Under the pieces are notes generated by a model. That model worked only from the letters and a program-made list of their open reading frames with translations. It was not told where the DNA came from and searched no databases. Shown piece after piece: positions 9,038-17,857 of a DNA stretch of 64,000 nucleotides; the first letter of the stretch is position 1, and every line of letters begins with the position of its first letter. This DNA comes from CALBTQ01 sp036725605 (GTDB taxonomy: Bacteria; Lernaellota; Lernaellaia; Lernaellales; Lernaellaceae), in contig DAIMDW010000013.1 of NCBI GenBank assembly GCA_036725605.1, positions 79,419-143,418 of the forward strand, read 5' to 3'. Made by a program: the position numbers and the translations under genes.

Positions 9038-10189
9038 ATGGCGCTCATCGACCTGCGTTCGCAGAGCAAACGGCACACCGCACAATCCTTGATCGAACAT
9101 CTCGACACGTTCGAGTTGGATTTAAAATTCTCCGCCGGCATCTGGTACATGTCGCCGATGAGTTCGCGCTTTCACGACAAGTACAAACCGGACCTGGACA
9201 TCGCCGCGCGCCTGGACGCCGCCGCCAAGCTGGCCGACTACGGCCTGGCCGCGATGGAAGCGCACTACCCCAACGAGATCAACGAACACAACCTCGACGT
9301 CTGGCAGAAGTTCGTGCGCGACACGGGCGTGCGCATCGTCAGCATCGGCCCGATGGTTTTCTACGATGCGCAATTCGAGTTCGGCTCGCTCAGTTCGCCC
9401 GACGAAAAGGTGCGCCGCGCCGCCATCGCCCGCGTGATCGAAACGCTGCAGCTCAACCGCGAACTCGACACCGATCTGAGCGTCGTGTGGACCGGCATCG
9501 ACGGCTATGAAAATCCCTTCGGCATCGATTTTATCGCCATGCGCGACCGTTTCGCGGGCGGGCTGGCCGAGGCGATGGACGCCGTGCCGGGTGTGCGCAT
9601 CGGCTTCGAGCCCAAGCCCTATGAGCCGCGCGGACATCATCTGTACGGCACCACGCCCGAGGGCCTGCTGCTGGCCGCAAAAATCGAATCGCTGCTGCAA
9701 AACGACGAGAACAAAAAGCTGCTCGCGCAGGGGCACGCGCTGGCCGCGCTCAATCCGGAAGTCGGGCACATGGCGATGGCCTGTGAGGATCTGCCCTATG
9801 CCTTCAGCCTCGTGCTCGAATACGGCCGCCTCGCACACTGCCATCTCAACAGTCAGCCGCTGGGCAATTACGACCAGGATCTCAACGTCGGCCTGATCGC
9901 GCCCGAGCAGCTTGAAGCGGCGCTGTACGCAATGAAGATGCACGCCTACCGCGGCTATTTCGGTATCGACATCAATCCCGAACGCATGCCCTTCGAGCAG
10001 GCGATCCGCAACTCGATGGACGCGGTGCGCGCCGCCAACGAACGCATCAACCGCCTCGATCACGAACAGGTCGTCTGGGCGATCGAACATCCCGACAAGG
10101 CGCGCGGTTGGCTGGAGGGGTACCTGATCCGCATGCGGGCGATCCGCCCCGGCAACCTGCCGCCGCTGCCCGATCTGCCGCGAGATTGA
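9038..10189 (+). CDS. xylA: xylose isomerase-like TIM-barrel protein
   Basis: Sugar isomerase of the xylose isomerase-like TIM-barrel superfamily, 383 residues, expected to convert D-xylose (or a related aldose) to its ketose. The segment GFEPKPYEPRGHH near residue 190 matches the metal-binding EPKPxEP signature of true xylose isomerases. GHMAMACEDL near 245 and YFGIDINPER near 307 occupy the positions of later metal ligands. The rest is divergent. The next gene, a xylulokinase, overlaps this stop by one base, so the product is presumably phosphorylated there. GGGGGAG precedes the ATG. Function is well supported by context; exact sugar specificity is not. Confidence 0.75.
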   Translation: MALIDLRSQSKRHTAQSLIEHLDTFELDLKFSAGIWYMSPMSSRFHDKYKPDLDIAARLDAAAKLADYGLAAMEAHYPNEINEHNLDVWQKFVRDTGVRIVSIGPMVFYDAQFEFGSLSSPDEKVRRAAIARVIETLQLNRELDTDLSVVWTGIDGYENPFGIDFIAMRDRFAGGLAEAMDAVPGVRIGFEPKPYEPRGHHLYGTTPEGLLLAAKIESLLQNDENKKLLAQGHALAALNPEVGHMAMACEDLPYAFSLVLEYGRLAHCHLNSQPLGNYDQDLNVGLIAPEQLEAALYAMKMHAYRGYFGIDINPERMPFEQAIRNSMDAVRAANERINRLDHEQVVWAIEHPDKARGWLEGYLIRMRAIRPGNLPPLPDLPRD

Positions 10190-11709
10190 TGATGAAATAC
10201 CTTCTGGGCGTCGACCTGGGCACCAGCGGCGTGAAGGCGCTGGTAATCGATCCGAATGGGCATATCGTCGCCAAAACCACAGCCGAGTACCCGTTGCACA
10301 CGCCGCAACCGCTGTGGGCCGAGCAGGAGCCCGCCGATTGGTGGCAGGCGTTCATCGTTTGTTGCCGCTGCTTATGGAACGAGCACGGCGTCGATCCGCA
10401 ATCGCTGTTCGGTATCGGATTGACCGGCCAGATGCACGGCCTGGTGTTGCTCGATGCGCACGGCGACGTCCTACGCTCGGCGATTTTATGGAACGATCAA
10501 CGCACCGGCCCGCAGTGCGCGCGCCTCACCGAACAACTCGGCCTGAAGTGGCTGCTGGCGGAAACGGCCAATCCGCTGCTGCCCGGGTTCACCGCGCCCA
10601 AGCTGGTGTGGGTGCGCGAAAACGAACCCGATATTTTTTCGCGCGCCGCGCATTTCCTGTTGCCAAAAGATTATCTGCGCTATCGCCTGACCGGCGAATT
10701 GGCCACCGATGTCGCCGACGCTTCGGGCACCTCGTTGTTCGATGTGCGTCGGCGCCGGTGGTCGGAAGAGATGTTCGCCGCGCTGGACATTCCCCGCGCC
10801 TGGGCGCCGTCGTGCGGTGAATCGATCGAAATCAGTGGGCGTGTCAATCAGACAGCGAGCGACGAAACCGGCCTACCGGCGGGGCTTCCCGTAATCGCCG
10901 GCGCGGGCGACCAGGCGGCGCAGGCGGTTGGATCCGGCCTCACACAAGCGGGCCAGGCGGCCGCGACCATCGGCACTTCGGGCGTCGTGTTCGCGCCGAC
11001 GATCGCCCCGCAGGTCGATGCACAAGGACGCCTGCACACCTTCTGTCACGCCATACCCGGCATGTGGCACGTGATGGGCGTGATGCTCGCGGCCGGCGGC
11101 AGCCTGCAATGGTTCCGCAATCAATTGGGACAAGAGGAGATCGCGCAGGCGCACGCGGAGAACGTCGATCCATACGAGGTGCTGTTGCGCGCCGCCGAGT
11201 CGATTGCGCCGGGCTGCGACGGCCTGCAATTTCTGCCCTACCTTTCCGGCGAGCGCACGCCCTACGCCGATCCGTTGGCGCGCGGCGCGTTCATCGGCCT
11301 GACCTTGCGCCACACCAAAGCGCACCTGATTCGCGCGGTGCTCGAGGGCGTCACCTTCGGCTTGCGCGACTGTCTCGAATTGATGCGCGCCGCGGGCGTC
11401 GAGCCGCAACAAATGCGCGTCAGCGGCGGCGGAGCACGTTCGGCGTTGTGGCGGCAGATCATCGCCGATGTTTTCGACTGTGAAACCGTCACCGTGAACG
11501 CCGTCGAGGGGGCGGCCTTCGGCGCGGCGTTGCTGGCCGGCGTCGGCGTCGACATCTGGCCCGACGTGCCCACGGCCTGCGCGCATACCATCCGCCGCGA
11601 CCGGGCGACCTGCCCGCAACCGGCGACGGTCAACCGCTACCGCGAACACTACGCGGTGTATCGCCAGCTTTATCCGGCGTTGCGCGACATTTTCACGATA
11701 ATGAAATAA
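10189..11709 (+). CDS. xylB: xylulokinase (FGGY kinase)
   Basis: Cytoplasmic FGGY-family carbohydrate kinase, 506 residues, phosphorylating D-xylulose to feed the pentose phosphate pathway. The N-terminal actin-like fold starts with GVDLGTSGVKALVID; the substrate region has GLTGQMHGLVLLD and WNDQRT (near 80-100) as in XylB; the C-terminal half has GAGDQAAQAVGSG, GTSGVV and SGGGARSALWRQI (ATP site near 405). The start is one of two adjacent ATGs overlapping the isomerase stop (TGATG), so the two are translationally coupled. The open frame extends upstream inside the isomerase gene but encodes nothing recognisable. It converges end to end with the cytochrome gene. Confidence 0.93.
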   Translation: MMKYLLGVDLGTSGVKALVIDPNGHIVAKTTAEYPLHTPQPLWAEQEPADWWQAFIVCCRCLWNEHGVDPQSLFGIGLTGQMHGLVLLDAHGDVLRSAILWNDQRTGPQCARLTEQLGLKWLLAETANPLLPGFTAPKLVWVRENEPDIFSRAAHFLLPKDYLRYRLTGELATDVADASGTSLFDVRRRRWSEEMFAALDIPRAWAPSCGESIEISGRVNQTASDETGLPAGLPVIAGAGDQAAQAVGSGLTQAGQAAATIGTSGVVFAPTIAPQVDAQGRLHTFCHAIPGMWHVMGVMLAAGGSLQWFRNQLGQEEIAQAHAENVDPYEVLLRAAESIAPGCDGLQFLPYLSGERTPYADPLARGAFIGLTLRHTKAHLIRAVLEGVTFGLRDCLELMRAAGVEPQQMRVSGGGARSALWRQIIADVFDCETVTVNAVEGAAFGAALLAGVGVDIWPDVPTACAHTIRRDRATCPQPATVNRYREHYAVYRQLYPALRDIFTIMK

Positions 11710-13002
11710 TCAGTGCTTGATTTTTTCCCACGACGGCTCGAGCTTGAACGCCGGGCTGCGTTCGGCGTTGTGGCAGCGCACGCAATCCCGGCGCGTGAAC
11801 GGCATCAACTTCACCCGCCAATTGTTCGCGTGCGCTTTGCCGGGCCCGTGGCAGGCCTCGCAACCGACGTTCGCCAGGTGCGGGCTTTCCTGCTCGCTGT
11901 GGAAGCCGCCGGGCTGCTCCCACCCGATAACGTGGCAGGCGATGCACTCGGCGTCGAAATGCTTGTTTACCTTTTTCAAGCTCTCCAGCGCGTGCGAGTG
12001 CCTGGCATTGCGCCAAATGCGATAGGAACGTTTGTGACACTTACCGCAAGCATCGCTGCCGACATACGGACTCTTCTCCTTGTCGAAGGCGGGCTTGCCG
12101 GCGAGCTTGGCCAGAAAGAGTTTTTTCACTTCGCCGTCGTACCAATCGTATAGGGGCTTGATCAGTTCGCCATCGGCGATTTTGTTATCCAACTCGTAAT
12201 ATTGATTTTCCACGGTCAGTAATTTTTCGTCGCGAAAGGTGAACCGCAGCACGCCCACGCGCGAACCGAAGATCCCCGTTTCCGCCAGCACCTTGCCGTC
12301 GGCAAATGAATACTGCGGTTGATCGAGAATATCCTCGGCATGAAAGGCGTTGATGACGATCTCGATGCGCGGATGCGCCAGCACGGCTCGCGCCGTTTCG
12401 CGTTTGCCGGCCAGCAGCGCGATGCTCAGCACGCCCGGTTTGGCGTGCTTGTCGAGAAACGTGTCGATCGGCTCGACCTCGATGTCCGCCTGCCGTCCCG
12501 TGTACACGTCCGCCGGATCGATCAGCGCGAACAACTCCACCTTCCGCCCATCAAGCTCGACGATCCGCCGCGGTTGCGACAGGCCGCCGGCCGCATCCTT
12601 CCAGCGCACATTGGAAACAAACAGCATGTCCGCGCCGTGCTCTTCAAGGAAGGATCGCCCGTAAACAAGGTCGGTCGCGCCGATTGCCACGGCCTGATAA
12701 CGCAGCTTGCGCAACGCTTCCAGCAACGCTTGCGCGCCGAGTCGGGCCTGCTCGTTCACCTCGTGAAACGTGCCGCCGGCGTCGATCAGCAACGATTGCG
12801 GATATTGATTGCGCAAATCGGCGAGCAAGGTGTCGCGGCGCAGCAGACCACCCATGTCGGTTTCCGGGCTGCAGGCGCAGGGCTTGAGTTTGCCGTACGC
12901 CGCGCCGGTGTAGATCAACACCGACGGCTCAGGCGCTCCGCTTGCGGCCAACAACACCAGCACCACGCCGGCGATCGCCGGCAGCCACCACCACCGTTTC
13001 AT
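11710..13002 (-). CDS. tetrahaem cytochrome c554-like protein with degenerate metallophosphatase domain
   Basis: Exported multihaem cytochrome, 430 residues. An N-terminal signal anchor is followed by about 270 residues resembling the UshA-type metallophosphatase fold (PCACSPETDMGGLLRRDTLL and LLIDAGG near residue 75). The metal ligands are lost: there is no DxH, GD is GG, and the GNHE position reads GATD, so that domain is probably not catalytic. Four haem motifs follow (CGKCH, CIACH, CEACH, CVRCH, roughly residues 318-410) in the cytochrome c554 arrangement. Expected role: periplasmic electron transfer. The gene overlaps the end of the upstream DsbA-like gene by four bases, so they are co-expressed. 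The electron donor and acceptor are unknown. Confidence 0.85.
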   Translation of the reverse strand: MKRWWWLPAIAGVVLVLLAASGAPEPSVLIYTGAAYGKLKPCACSPETDMGGLLRRDTLLADLRNQYPQSLLIDAGGTFHEVNEQARLGAQALLEALRKLRYQAVAIGATDLVYGRSFLEEHGADMLFVSNVRWKDAAGGLSQPRRIVELDGRKVELFALIDPADVYTGRQADIEVEPIDTFLDKHAKPGVLSIALLAGKRETARAVLAHPRIEIVINAFHAEDILDQPQYSFADGKVLAETGIFGSRVGVLRFTFRDEKLLTVENQYYELDNKIADGELIKPLYDWYDGEVKKLFLAKLAGKPAFDKEKSPYVGSDACGKCHKRSYRIWRNARHSHALESLKKVNKHFDAECIACHVIGWEQPGGFHSEQESPHLANVGCEACHGPGKAHANNWRVKLMPFTRRDCVRCHNAERSPAFKLEPSWEKIKH

Positions 13003-13646
13003 TTTTTGTTTGCCTGACGATAGGCGCGCAATCCGTCGATCGTCTCCTTGATCGCTTTGGGCAAATTTTCCGCCGTGACGCCGCTGCTGCGCGGGGTGAG
13101 CACCAAAGCCTTTTGGATGACGATGCGCGGCGTGCGCTCGACGCCCTGCTCGGTCAAATACGCCAGCAGCTCATCCATTTTCTTTTTCAATTCGGTGGAA
13201 TTTTTCTTGCTCTGCCACGCGTCGGCGATGCCCAGCGCACCGGCCAGCGCATCGATGATTTCCTCGTCCTCGATGTTCACCTTTTGCACAAAGGCGGCAT
13301 CGAAAAGCATGGCCAGCGTTTTTTCCTCCGTCTCCGCGCCCAAGTCGCGCGCCACCAACAGCAGCCTGGTCGGCAGCACGGCGTGGTCGGCCTGATACAC
13401 ATAATAGGTTTTAAGCTCGACATCGGCGGCCGGCGGTTGGCGGTTTTTCCAGAGTAGATAGCAATTCGGGCAGGTCGGAGAAATGAACTCCTCGACAACG
13501 ATTTTTTCACCGGCCAGCAGGTCGGCCGTTTCACCCATCATCATATACGGGCCTTCGAACGGCTTCTCGGCGGCCGCGACGTTCCACACCGCAAAAGCGG
13601 TCAACACGACAAACGCCGCCACAACGACAAACGATTTGATTTTCAT
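12999..13646 (-). CDS. DsbA/thioredoxin-like exported thiol oxidoreductase
   Basis: Periplasmic protein of 215 residues with an N-terminal signal peptide (hydrophobic residues 5-20, then AAAE cleavage region) and a thioredoxin-fold active site Cys59-Pro-Asn-Cys62 in EEFISPTCPNCYLLW. The rest is a helical insert and the C-terminal KAIKETIDGL region typical of DsbA-like proteins. It is the first gene of an operon with the multihaem cytochrome, whose 12 or more exported cysteines need correct thiol handling before haem attachment; a maturation role is a reasonable inference. GGGAGA precedes the ATG and a promoter is visible. Confidence 0.75.
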   Translation of the reverse strand: MKIKSFVVVAAFVVLTAFAVWNVAAAEKPFEGPYMMMGETADLLAGEKIVVEEFISPTCPNCYLLWKNRQPPAADVELKTYYVYQADHAVLPTRLLLVARDLGAETEEKTLAMLFDAAFVQKVNIEDEEIIDALAGALGIADAWQSKKNSTELKKKMDELLAYLTEQGVERTPRIVIQKALVLTPRSSGVTAENLPKAIKETIDGLRAYRQANKK

Positions 13647-13676
13647 GATAGGTCTCCCGCAGTGCTTTTTTCTTTA

Positions 13677-13706
13677 TTCATAAAGCGCACATTATGGTCT
13701 TGTCAA
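13677..13706 (-). promoter_or_regulatory. sigma-70-type promoter for the DsbA-like/cytochrome operon
   Basis: Minus-strand TTGACA (perfect), 18 bases, TATGAA. The transcript would begin about 30 bases before the ATG, leaving room for the GGGAGA ribosome site. Confidence 0.55.
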
Positions 13707-13728
13707 ACATTTATAATTTTTTAACATC

Positions 13729-13757
13729 TTGCCTGAATGCCGGTGTTTGGCTATGTT
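13729..13757 (+). promoter_or_regulatory. possible sigma-70-type promoter for pncA
   Basis: Plus-strand TTGCCT, 17 bases, TATGTT, with a very short leader (about 12 bases) before the pncA ATG and its AGGAGA site. It is back to back with the promoter of the divergent operon. Confidence 0.35.
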
Positions 13758-13775
13758 CTGCGCAGGAGATGACAA

Positions 13776-14411
13776 ATGAACTGGCAAGGTGATGAAACTC
13801 TGATTGTGGTCGATCTGCAGAACGATTTCTGCCCCGGCGGTACGCTCGCGGTCCCGGAAGGCGATCGGGTCATTCCCATCGCCAACGCGCTGGCGGGTTT
13901 GTTTCCGCACGTGATTCTAACGCAGGATTGGCATCCGCCGCAGCACCTGTCGTTCGCCTCGGCGCATCCGGGAAAGAATCCGTACGAGTCGATCGAAGTG
14001 TCGTACGGTCCGCAAATCCTCTGGCCCGACCATTGCGTACAAGGAACGCCGGGGGCCGATTTTCACCCGCAGTTGCATGTCCCGCGCGCCGAGCTCGTGC
14101 TGCGCAAAGGCTCTCACCCGGCAATCGATTCGTATTCGACGTTCTACGAGAACGACGGAGCGACTTCCACCGGATTGGCGGGCTACCTGCGCGAACGCAA
14201 CATCAAGAACCTGTATTTCATCGGCCTGGCCACCGATTTTTGCGTGCTGTATTCCACGATCGATGCACGCCAATTGGGCTTTAACGCCTGGGTGATCGAG
14301 GACGGCGTACGCGGTATCGATGTGGAAGGTTCATTGGAAGCGGCGTGGCGTAGGATGAGCGAAGCCGGCGTTGAGCGCATTAATTCGCAGGCGATTGCCA
14401 ATATTTATTGA
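13776..14411 (+). CDS. pncA: nicotinamidase
   Basis: Cysteine hydrolase converting nicotinamide to nicotinate in NAD salvage, 211 residues. Catalytic triad visible: Asp13 (VVDLQNDFCPGG), Lys111 (LRKGSHP) and Cys156 (ATDFCVLYS). The metal site is Asp51, His53 and His57 in TQDWHPPQH, plus His in the WPDHCVQGT loop. The start is well placed behind AGGAGA. The next gene, pncB, uses its product directly and starts 27 bases on. Together they form a two-step salvage operon; the sirtuin encoded 5 kb upstream generates nicotinamide, a link by metabolism only. Confidence 0.96.
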   Translation: MNWQGDETLIVVDLQNDFCPGGTLAVPEGDRVIPIANALAGLFPHVILTQDWHPPQHLSFASAHPGKNPYESIEVSYGPQILWPDHCVQGTPGADFHPQLHVPRAELVLRKGSHPAIDSYSTFYENDGATSTGLAGYLRERNIKNLYFIGLATDFCVLYSTIDARQLGFNAWVIEDGVRGIDVEGSLEAAWRRMSEAGVERINSQAIANIY

Positions 14412-14438
14412 TGACATATCTTCTGGCGGAGGGAGCCG

Positions 14439-15845
14439 TTGAGCGCACCGCACACGCCGTTGTTCACCGACCTGTACGAACTGACCATGTGCCGCGGCTA
14501 CTTCGCGCAGGGCATGCACGCGCGGCAATCCTGTTTTGATCTGTTCTTCCGCAAGCTGCCCTTTGAAGGCGGTTTTGCCGTCGCCGCCGGGCTCGCCGAT
14601 GCGCTGGCGTTTCTGAACGGCCTGCGCTTTTCCGCCGACGACCTGGCGTACCTGTGTTCGCTGAACCTGTTTGACGAAGAGTACCTGGCGCACCTGCGCG
14701 AGTTCGTTTTCAGCGGCAACGTCCAGGCCGTGCCGGAAGGAACGATTGTCTTTCCCGGCGAGCCGCTGCTGCGCGTACAAGGGTCGCTGGAACAATGCCA
14801 ACTGGTCGAATCGGCGTTGTTGAACATCGTCAACTTCCAGACGCTGATCGCCACCAAGGCCGCGCGCGTGTGCCTGCAGGCGGGTTTCGATAACGTGCTC
14901 GAATTCGGCTTGCGGCGCGCGCAGGGGCCCGACGGTGCGCGGATGGCCACCCGCGCCGCGTACATCGGCGGTTGCGTCGCCACCTCGAACGTGCAGGCCG
15001 GCGCGGACCTGGATATCCCCGTGCGCGGCACCCACGCGCATTCCTGGGTGATGGCGTTTGCTTCCGAACTCGAATCATTCCGCGCCTTCGCCGCCGTGTT
15101 TCCGACCAATTCGATTTTGCTGGTCGACACCTACGACACGCTGGCCTCCGGCGTGCCCAACGCGATCACCGTTGCGCGCGAGATGCGCGAACACGGCGAG
15201 GCGTTGCGCGGCATCCGGCTCGACAGCGGCGACCTGGCGCGGCTCTCGCGCGAAGCCCGGCGCATGCTGGACGAAGCGGGCTTCCCCGAGGTGAAAATCT
15301 TCGCCTCGGGCGATCTGGACGAAACGGTCATCGAGCAATTGAACAAGGCCGGTGCGTGCATCGACGTATACGGCGTGGGGACGCGGCTGGTGACCGCCCA
15401 CGACGATCCGGCGTTGACCGGCGTGTACAAGCTGGCGGCGATCGCCGACGAACAGGGCGTCTGGCGAAACACGCGCAAGAAATCGGACTCGCTCGAAAAG
15501 GCCACCCTGCCCGGCATCAAGCAGGTGTGGCGGCTGCACGATCAACGCGGCATGATCGCCGATTGGATCGAGCTCGAGCCGGCCGCTCCCGATCCGGCGC
15601 AGGCGGTGCCCGGGTATTTGCCCAGCGAAACCGCGCCGCACCAATTTTCCGGCATTACACAGACGCAACCGCTGCTGCAAGCGTGCATGCGCGCGGGCGA
15701 GATTCTTTCCCCGCAACCGACGCTGACCGACATTCGCGCGCACGCGACCGCGAACCTGTACAATCTTCCCGAGCCGGTGCGGCGGCTGGCCAATCCCGCG
15801 CCCTATCCCGTGACCTTGGGCCCGCGCCTATGGGCTGAGATGTAA
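14439..15845 (+). CDS. pncB: nicotinate phosphoribosyltransferase
   Basis: Makes nicotinate mononucleotide from nicotinate and PRPP, following PncA. The protein (468 residues, family-typical) opens with the conserved FTDLYELTMCRGYF, has the FRKLPFEGGFAVAAGL segment near 42, the phosphoribosyl-binding EFGLRRAQGPDG near 155, and DTYDTLASGVPNA and LDSGDLARLS near 230-268. Translation starts at TTG: an excellent GGAGGGAG lies 5 bases before it and no ATG fits. No PncB-type regulator is seen. A direct repeat follows the stop codon in the leader of the next gene. Confidence 0.95.
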   Translation: MSAPHTPLFTDLYELTMCRGYFAQGMHARQSCFDLFFRKLPFEGGFAVAAGLADALAFLNGLRFSADDLAYLCSLNLFDEEYLAHLREFVFSGNVQAVPEGTIVFPGEPLLRVQGSLEQCQLVESALLNIVNFQTLIATKAARVCLQAGFDNVLEFGLRRAQGPDGARMATRAAYIGGCVATSNVQAGADLDIPVRGTHAHSWVMAFASELESFRAFAAVFPTNSILLVDTYDTLASGVPNAITVAREMREHGEALRGIRLDSGDLARLSREARRMLDEAGFPEVKIFASGDLDETVIEQLNKAGACIDVYGVGTRLVTAHDDPALTGVYKLAAIADEQGVWRNTRKKSDSLEKATLPGIKQVWRLHDQRGMIADWIELEPAAPDPAQAVPGYLPSETAPHQFSGITQTQPLLQACMRAGEILSPQPTLTDIRAHATANLYNLPEPVRRLANPAPYPVTLGPRLWAEM

Positions 15846-15855
15846 GGCCGTTTTC

Positions 15856-15906
15856 TTGATCGAGCGCCGGTTTCATGGTATTGCTGCTTCGCGATCAAGC
15901 ACCGGC
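15856..15906. repeat. imperfect direct repeat / alternative hairpins in the GT2 leader
   Basis: GATCGAGCGCCGG (15858-15870) recurs as GATCAAGCACCGG (15893-15905), 11 of 13 identical and 35 bases apart. Because its halves are near palindromic, the pieces can also pair as CTTGATCG:CGATCAAG and GCCGGT:ACCGGC in an interleaved, pseudoknot-like order. It ends 8 bases before the ribosome site of the glycosyltransferase gene. Confidence 0.4.
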
Positions 15907-15923
15907 AATTCCTGGGAGACGAC

Positions 15924-16862
15924 GTGAAGACCGAACTGTCCATCGTTATTCCGCTGTTCAACGAACAAGACAGCCTGCCGCCGCTGTACGCGCAGCTCAC
16001 CGCCGCGCTCGGCGCGCTTGGCCGCACCTACGAGCTGTTGTTTATCGACGACGGCAGCACCGACAATTCCTTCGCCGTGTTGCAGGAACTGCATCAAAAA
16101 GATCCGACGCACGTGCGCGTGCTGCAATTTCGCGGCAACTTCGGCAAGAGCGCGGCGCTGGCGGCCGGCTTCAAGGAAACGCGCGGCGAGATCGTCTTCA
16201 CCATGGACGCCGATCTGCAGGATGATCCGGCGGAGATTCCCGCGTTTCTTCAGAAGCTCGACGAGGGCTACGACCTGGTGTCGGGTTGGAAGAAAGTGCG
16301 CCACGATCCGCTGGGGAAAACGCTGCCGAGCAAGGTGTTCAACTGGTTTACGCGTGTGTTCACCGGCGTGAATCTCCACGACTTCAATTGCGGCTTCAAA
16401 TGCTATCGCCGCGAGGTGATCGACTCGATTCAAGTGTACGGCGAAATGCACCGCTACCTGCCCGCGCTGGCCGCCGAGATGCGCTTTCGCGTCGGCGAAT
16501 TGCCCGTGCGGCATCATCCGCGCACGCACGGTAAAAGCAAATACGGCCTGGAACGCTTCACGCGCGGCGCGGCCGACCTGATCACCATTTTGTTTCTCAC
16601 ACGCTACCTGCGCCGCCCGGCCCACCTGTTCGGCGCGGCGGGCTTCGGCTTCTCGGGCTTCGGCTTTCTGATTCTGTTGTACATGACCGGTCTGTGGTTC
16701 GCCGGCGTGCGTCCGATCGGCAACCGGCCGCTGCTGACGTTGGGCGTGCTGCTGACGATCGTGGGGATTCAATTCATTTCCATCGGCCTGCTCGGCGAGA
16801 TGATGGTCCGCTCGACCGCCGGACAGCGTCCCGATTACTCCATCAAAAACCGCCTGCAATGA
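15924..16862 (+). CDS. GT2 polyprenyl-phosphate glycosyltransferase
   Basis: Family 2 glycosyltransferase of the dolichol-phosphate-mannose / undecaprenyl-phosphate-sugar synthase type, 312 residues. The N-terminal GT-A domain shows LSIVIPLFNEQDSL, the nucleotide-binding DDGSTDNS near 48 and the metal site DADLQDDP near 97; two C-terminal hydrophobic helices (near 232-260 and 270-290) anchor it in the membrane. It would charge a lipid carrier with a sugar. The start is GTG behind GGGAGA. Its stop overlaps the next start (ATGA), and the third gene is a GT-C transferase that uses such lipid-linked sugars, so the three form a glycolipid or protein glycosylation operon. Confidence 0.9.
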   Translation: MKTELSIVIPLFNEQDSLPPLYAQLTAALGALGRTYELLFIDDGSTDNSFAVLQELHQKDPTHVRVLQFRGNFGKSAALAAGFKETRGEIVFTMDADLQDDPAEIPAFLQKLDEGYDLVSGWKKVRHDPLGKTLPSKVFNWFTRVFTGVNLHDFNCGFKCYRREVIDSIQVYGEMHRYLPALAAEMRFRVGELPVRHHPRTHGKSKYGLERFTRGAADLITILFLTRYLRRPAHLFGAAGFGFSGFGFLILLYMTGLWFAGVRPIGNRPLLTLGVLLTIVGIQFISIGLLGEMMVRSTAGQRPDYSIKNRLQ

Positions 16863-17857
16863 AACGGCCGATTGTTCGCACGCTGCTGAAAATCGCCGTT
16901 GTGGCCCTGGTGGTGGGCTTTCTCGCCTACGCGATTTACAAGAACGCCAATCAATTGCGCGAGTTGGAATTTTCGCTTTCCATCCTACCGCTGCTGGCGT
17001 CCACGTTGCTGGTGCTGCTTTCGTTCGTCGTGCAGGCGATCGGCTGGCATCGCATTTTGCGCGGACTGACGCCGCAGAAAATCAAGCTGCGTGAATCGGG
17101 CGCGGTGTGGTTCGCCAGCCAGGCGGCGAAATACGTGCCGGGGCGCATGATGCTGCCGCTGGTGCGTTTTTCGCTGTGCAAACGCGTGGGCGTGGACATC
17201 GGCCGCACGACGATGTCGATCTACCTCGAGCTGACGATGATGACCAGCAGCGCGATTCTGGTGTTCATCCTTTCGTCGATCGGTTGGGCCGACGAACAAA
17301 CGTGGCAGTTCCTTGCGGCGAAAATGGGCGGCGCGCTCGCTCCCGAACAGGTGAAATACGCGCCGCTGTTGTTGGTGATCGTCAGCTTGATCGGCATTCA
17401 TCCGCGCCTGCTGCAATGGGCGATCAACCTCGGCCTGCGCCTGCTGAAAAAAGGGCCGCTGACCATCGGGCTTTCCTACGCGCGCGTACTGCTGTTGTTC
17501 GGTTGGTACACGCTGGCCTGGTTGCTTTACGCGCTGTCGTGTGTGTTATTGATCAGAGCGTTGGGCGCGATCGGCGCGGCGCAGGTGCTGCCGATCGTCG
17601 GGGCGTTCATGCTCTCGTGGGTGATCGGCTTTTTGTCGTTCATCACGCCCGGCGGCATCGGCATCCGCGAGGCCGTCTTGACCGGCTTGCTGACCATGTG
17701 GCAGTTTCCGCTGGGCATCGCCATGGTCGCGGCGGTGCTGTGCCGGCTGCAATGGACCGGCATGGAACTGTTGGGCGCGGCGCTGACGATCCGGTATCGT
17801 CCGGCGCCGTTGCAGGAGATACGCCGTGAACTGGATCGAGAAACTCCGCAAGCGTGA
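16859..17857 (+). CDS. lysylphosphatidylglycerol synthase TM-region family membrane protein
   Basis: Polytopic membrane protein (332 residues, about eight helices) of the UPF0104/AglD family related to the transmembrane half of MprF. Features: N-terminal helix VVALVVGFLAYAIYK, the QAIGWHRILRGL segment, AKYVPGRMMLPLVRF near 95, and the C-terminal signature SFITPGGIGIREAVL near 263. Such proteins are often encoded with lipid-linked glycosyltransferases and may move lipids or glycolipids across the membrane; the function is not proven. The ATG overlaps the upstream stop. A longer open frame exists upstream, but it runs through the GT2 gene and has no sense. Confidence 0.82.
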   Translation: MKRPIVRTLLKIAVVALVVGFLAYAIYKNANQLRELEFSLSILPLLASTLLVLLSFVVQAIGWHRILRGLTPQKIKLRESGAVWFASQAAKYVPGRMMLPLVRFSLCKRVGVDIGRTTMSIYLELTMMTSSAILVFILSSIGWADEQTWQFLAAKMGGALAPEQVKYAPLLLVIVSLIGIHPRLLQWAINLGLRLLKKGPLTIGLSYARVLLLFGWYTLAWLLYALSCVLLIRALGAIGAAQVLPIVGAFMLSWVIGFLSFITPGGIGIREAVLTGLLTMWQFPLGIAMVAAVLCRLQWTGMELLGAALTIRYRPAPLQEIRRELDRETPQA

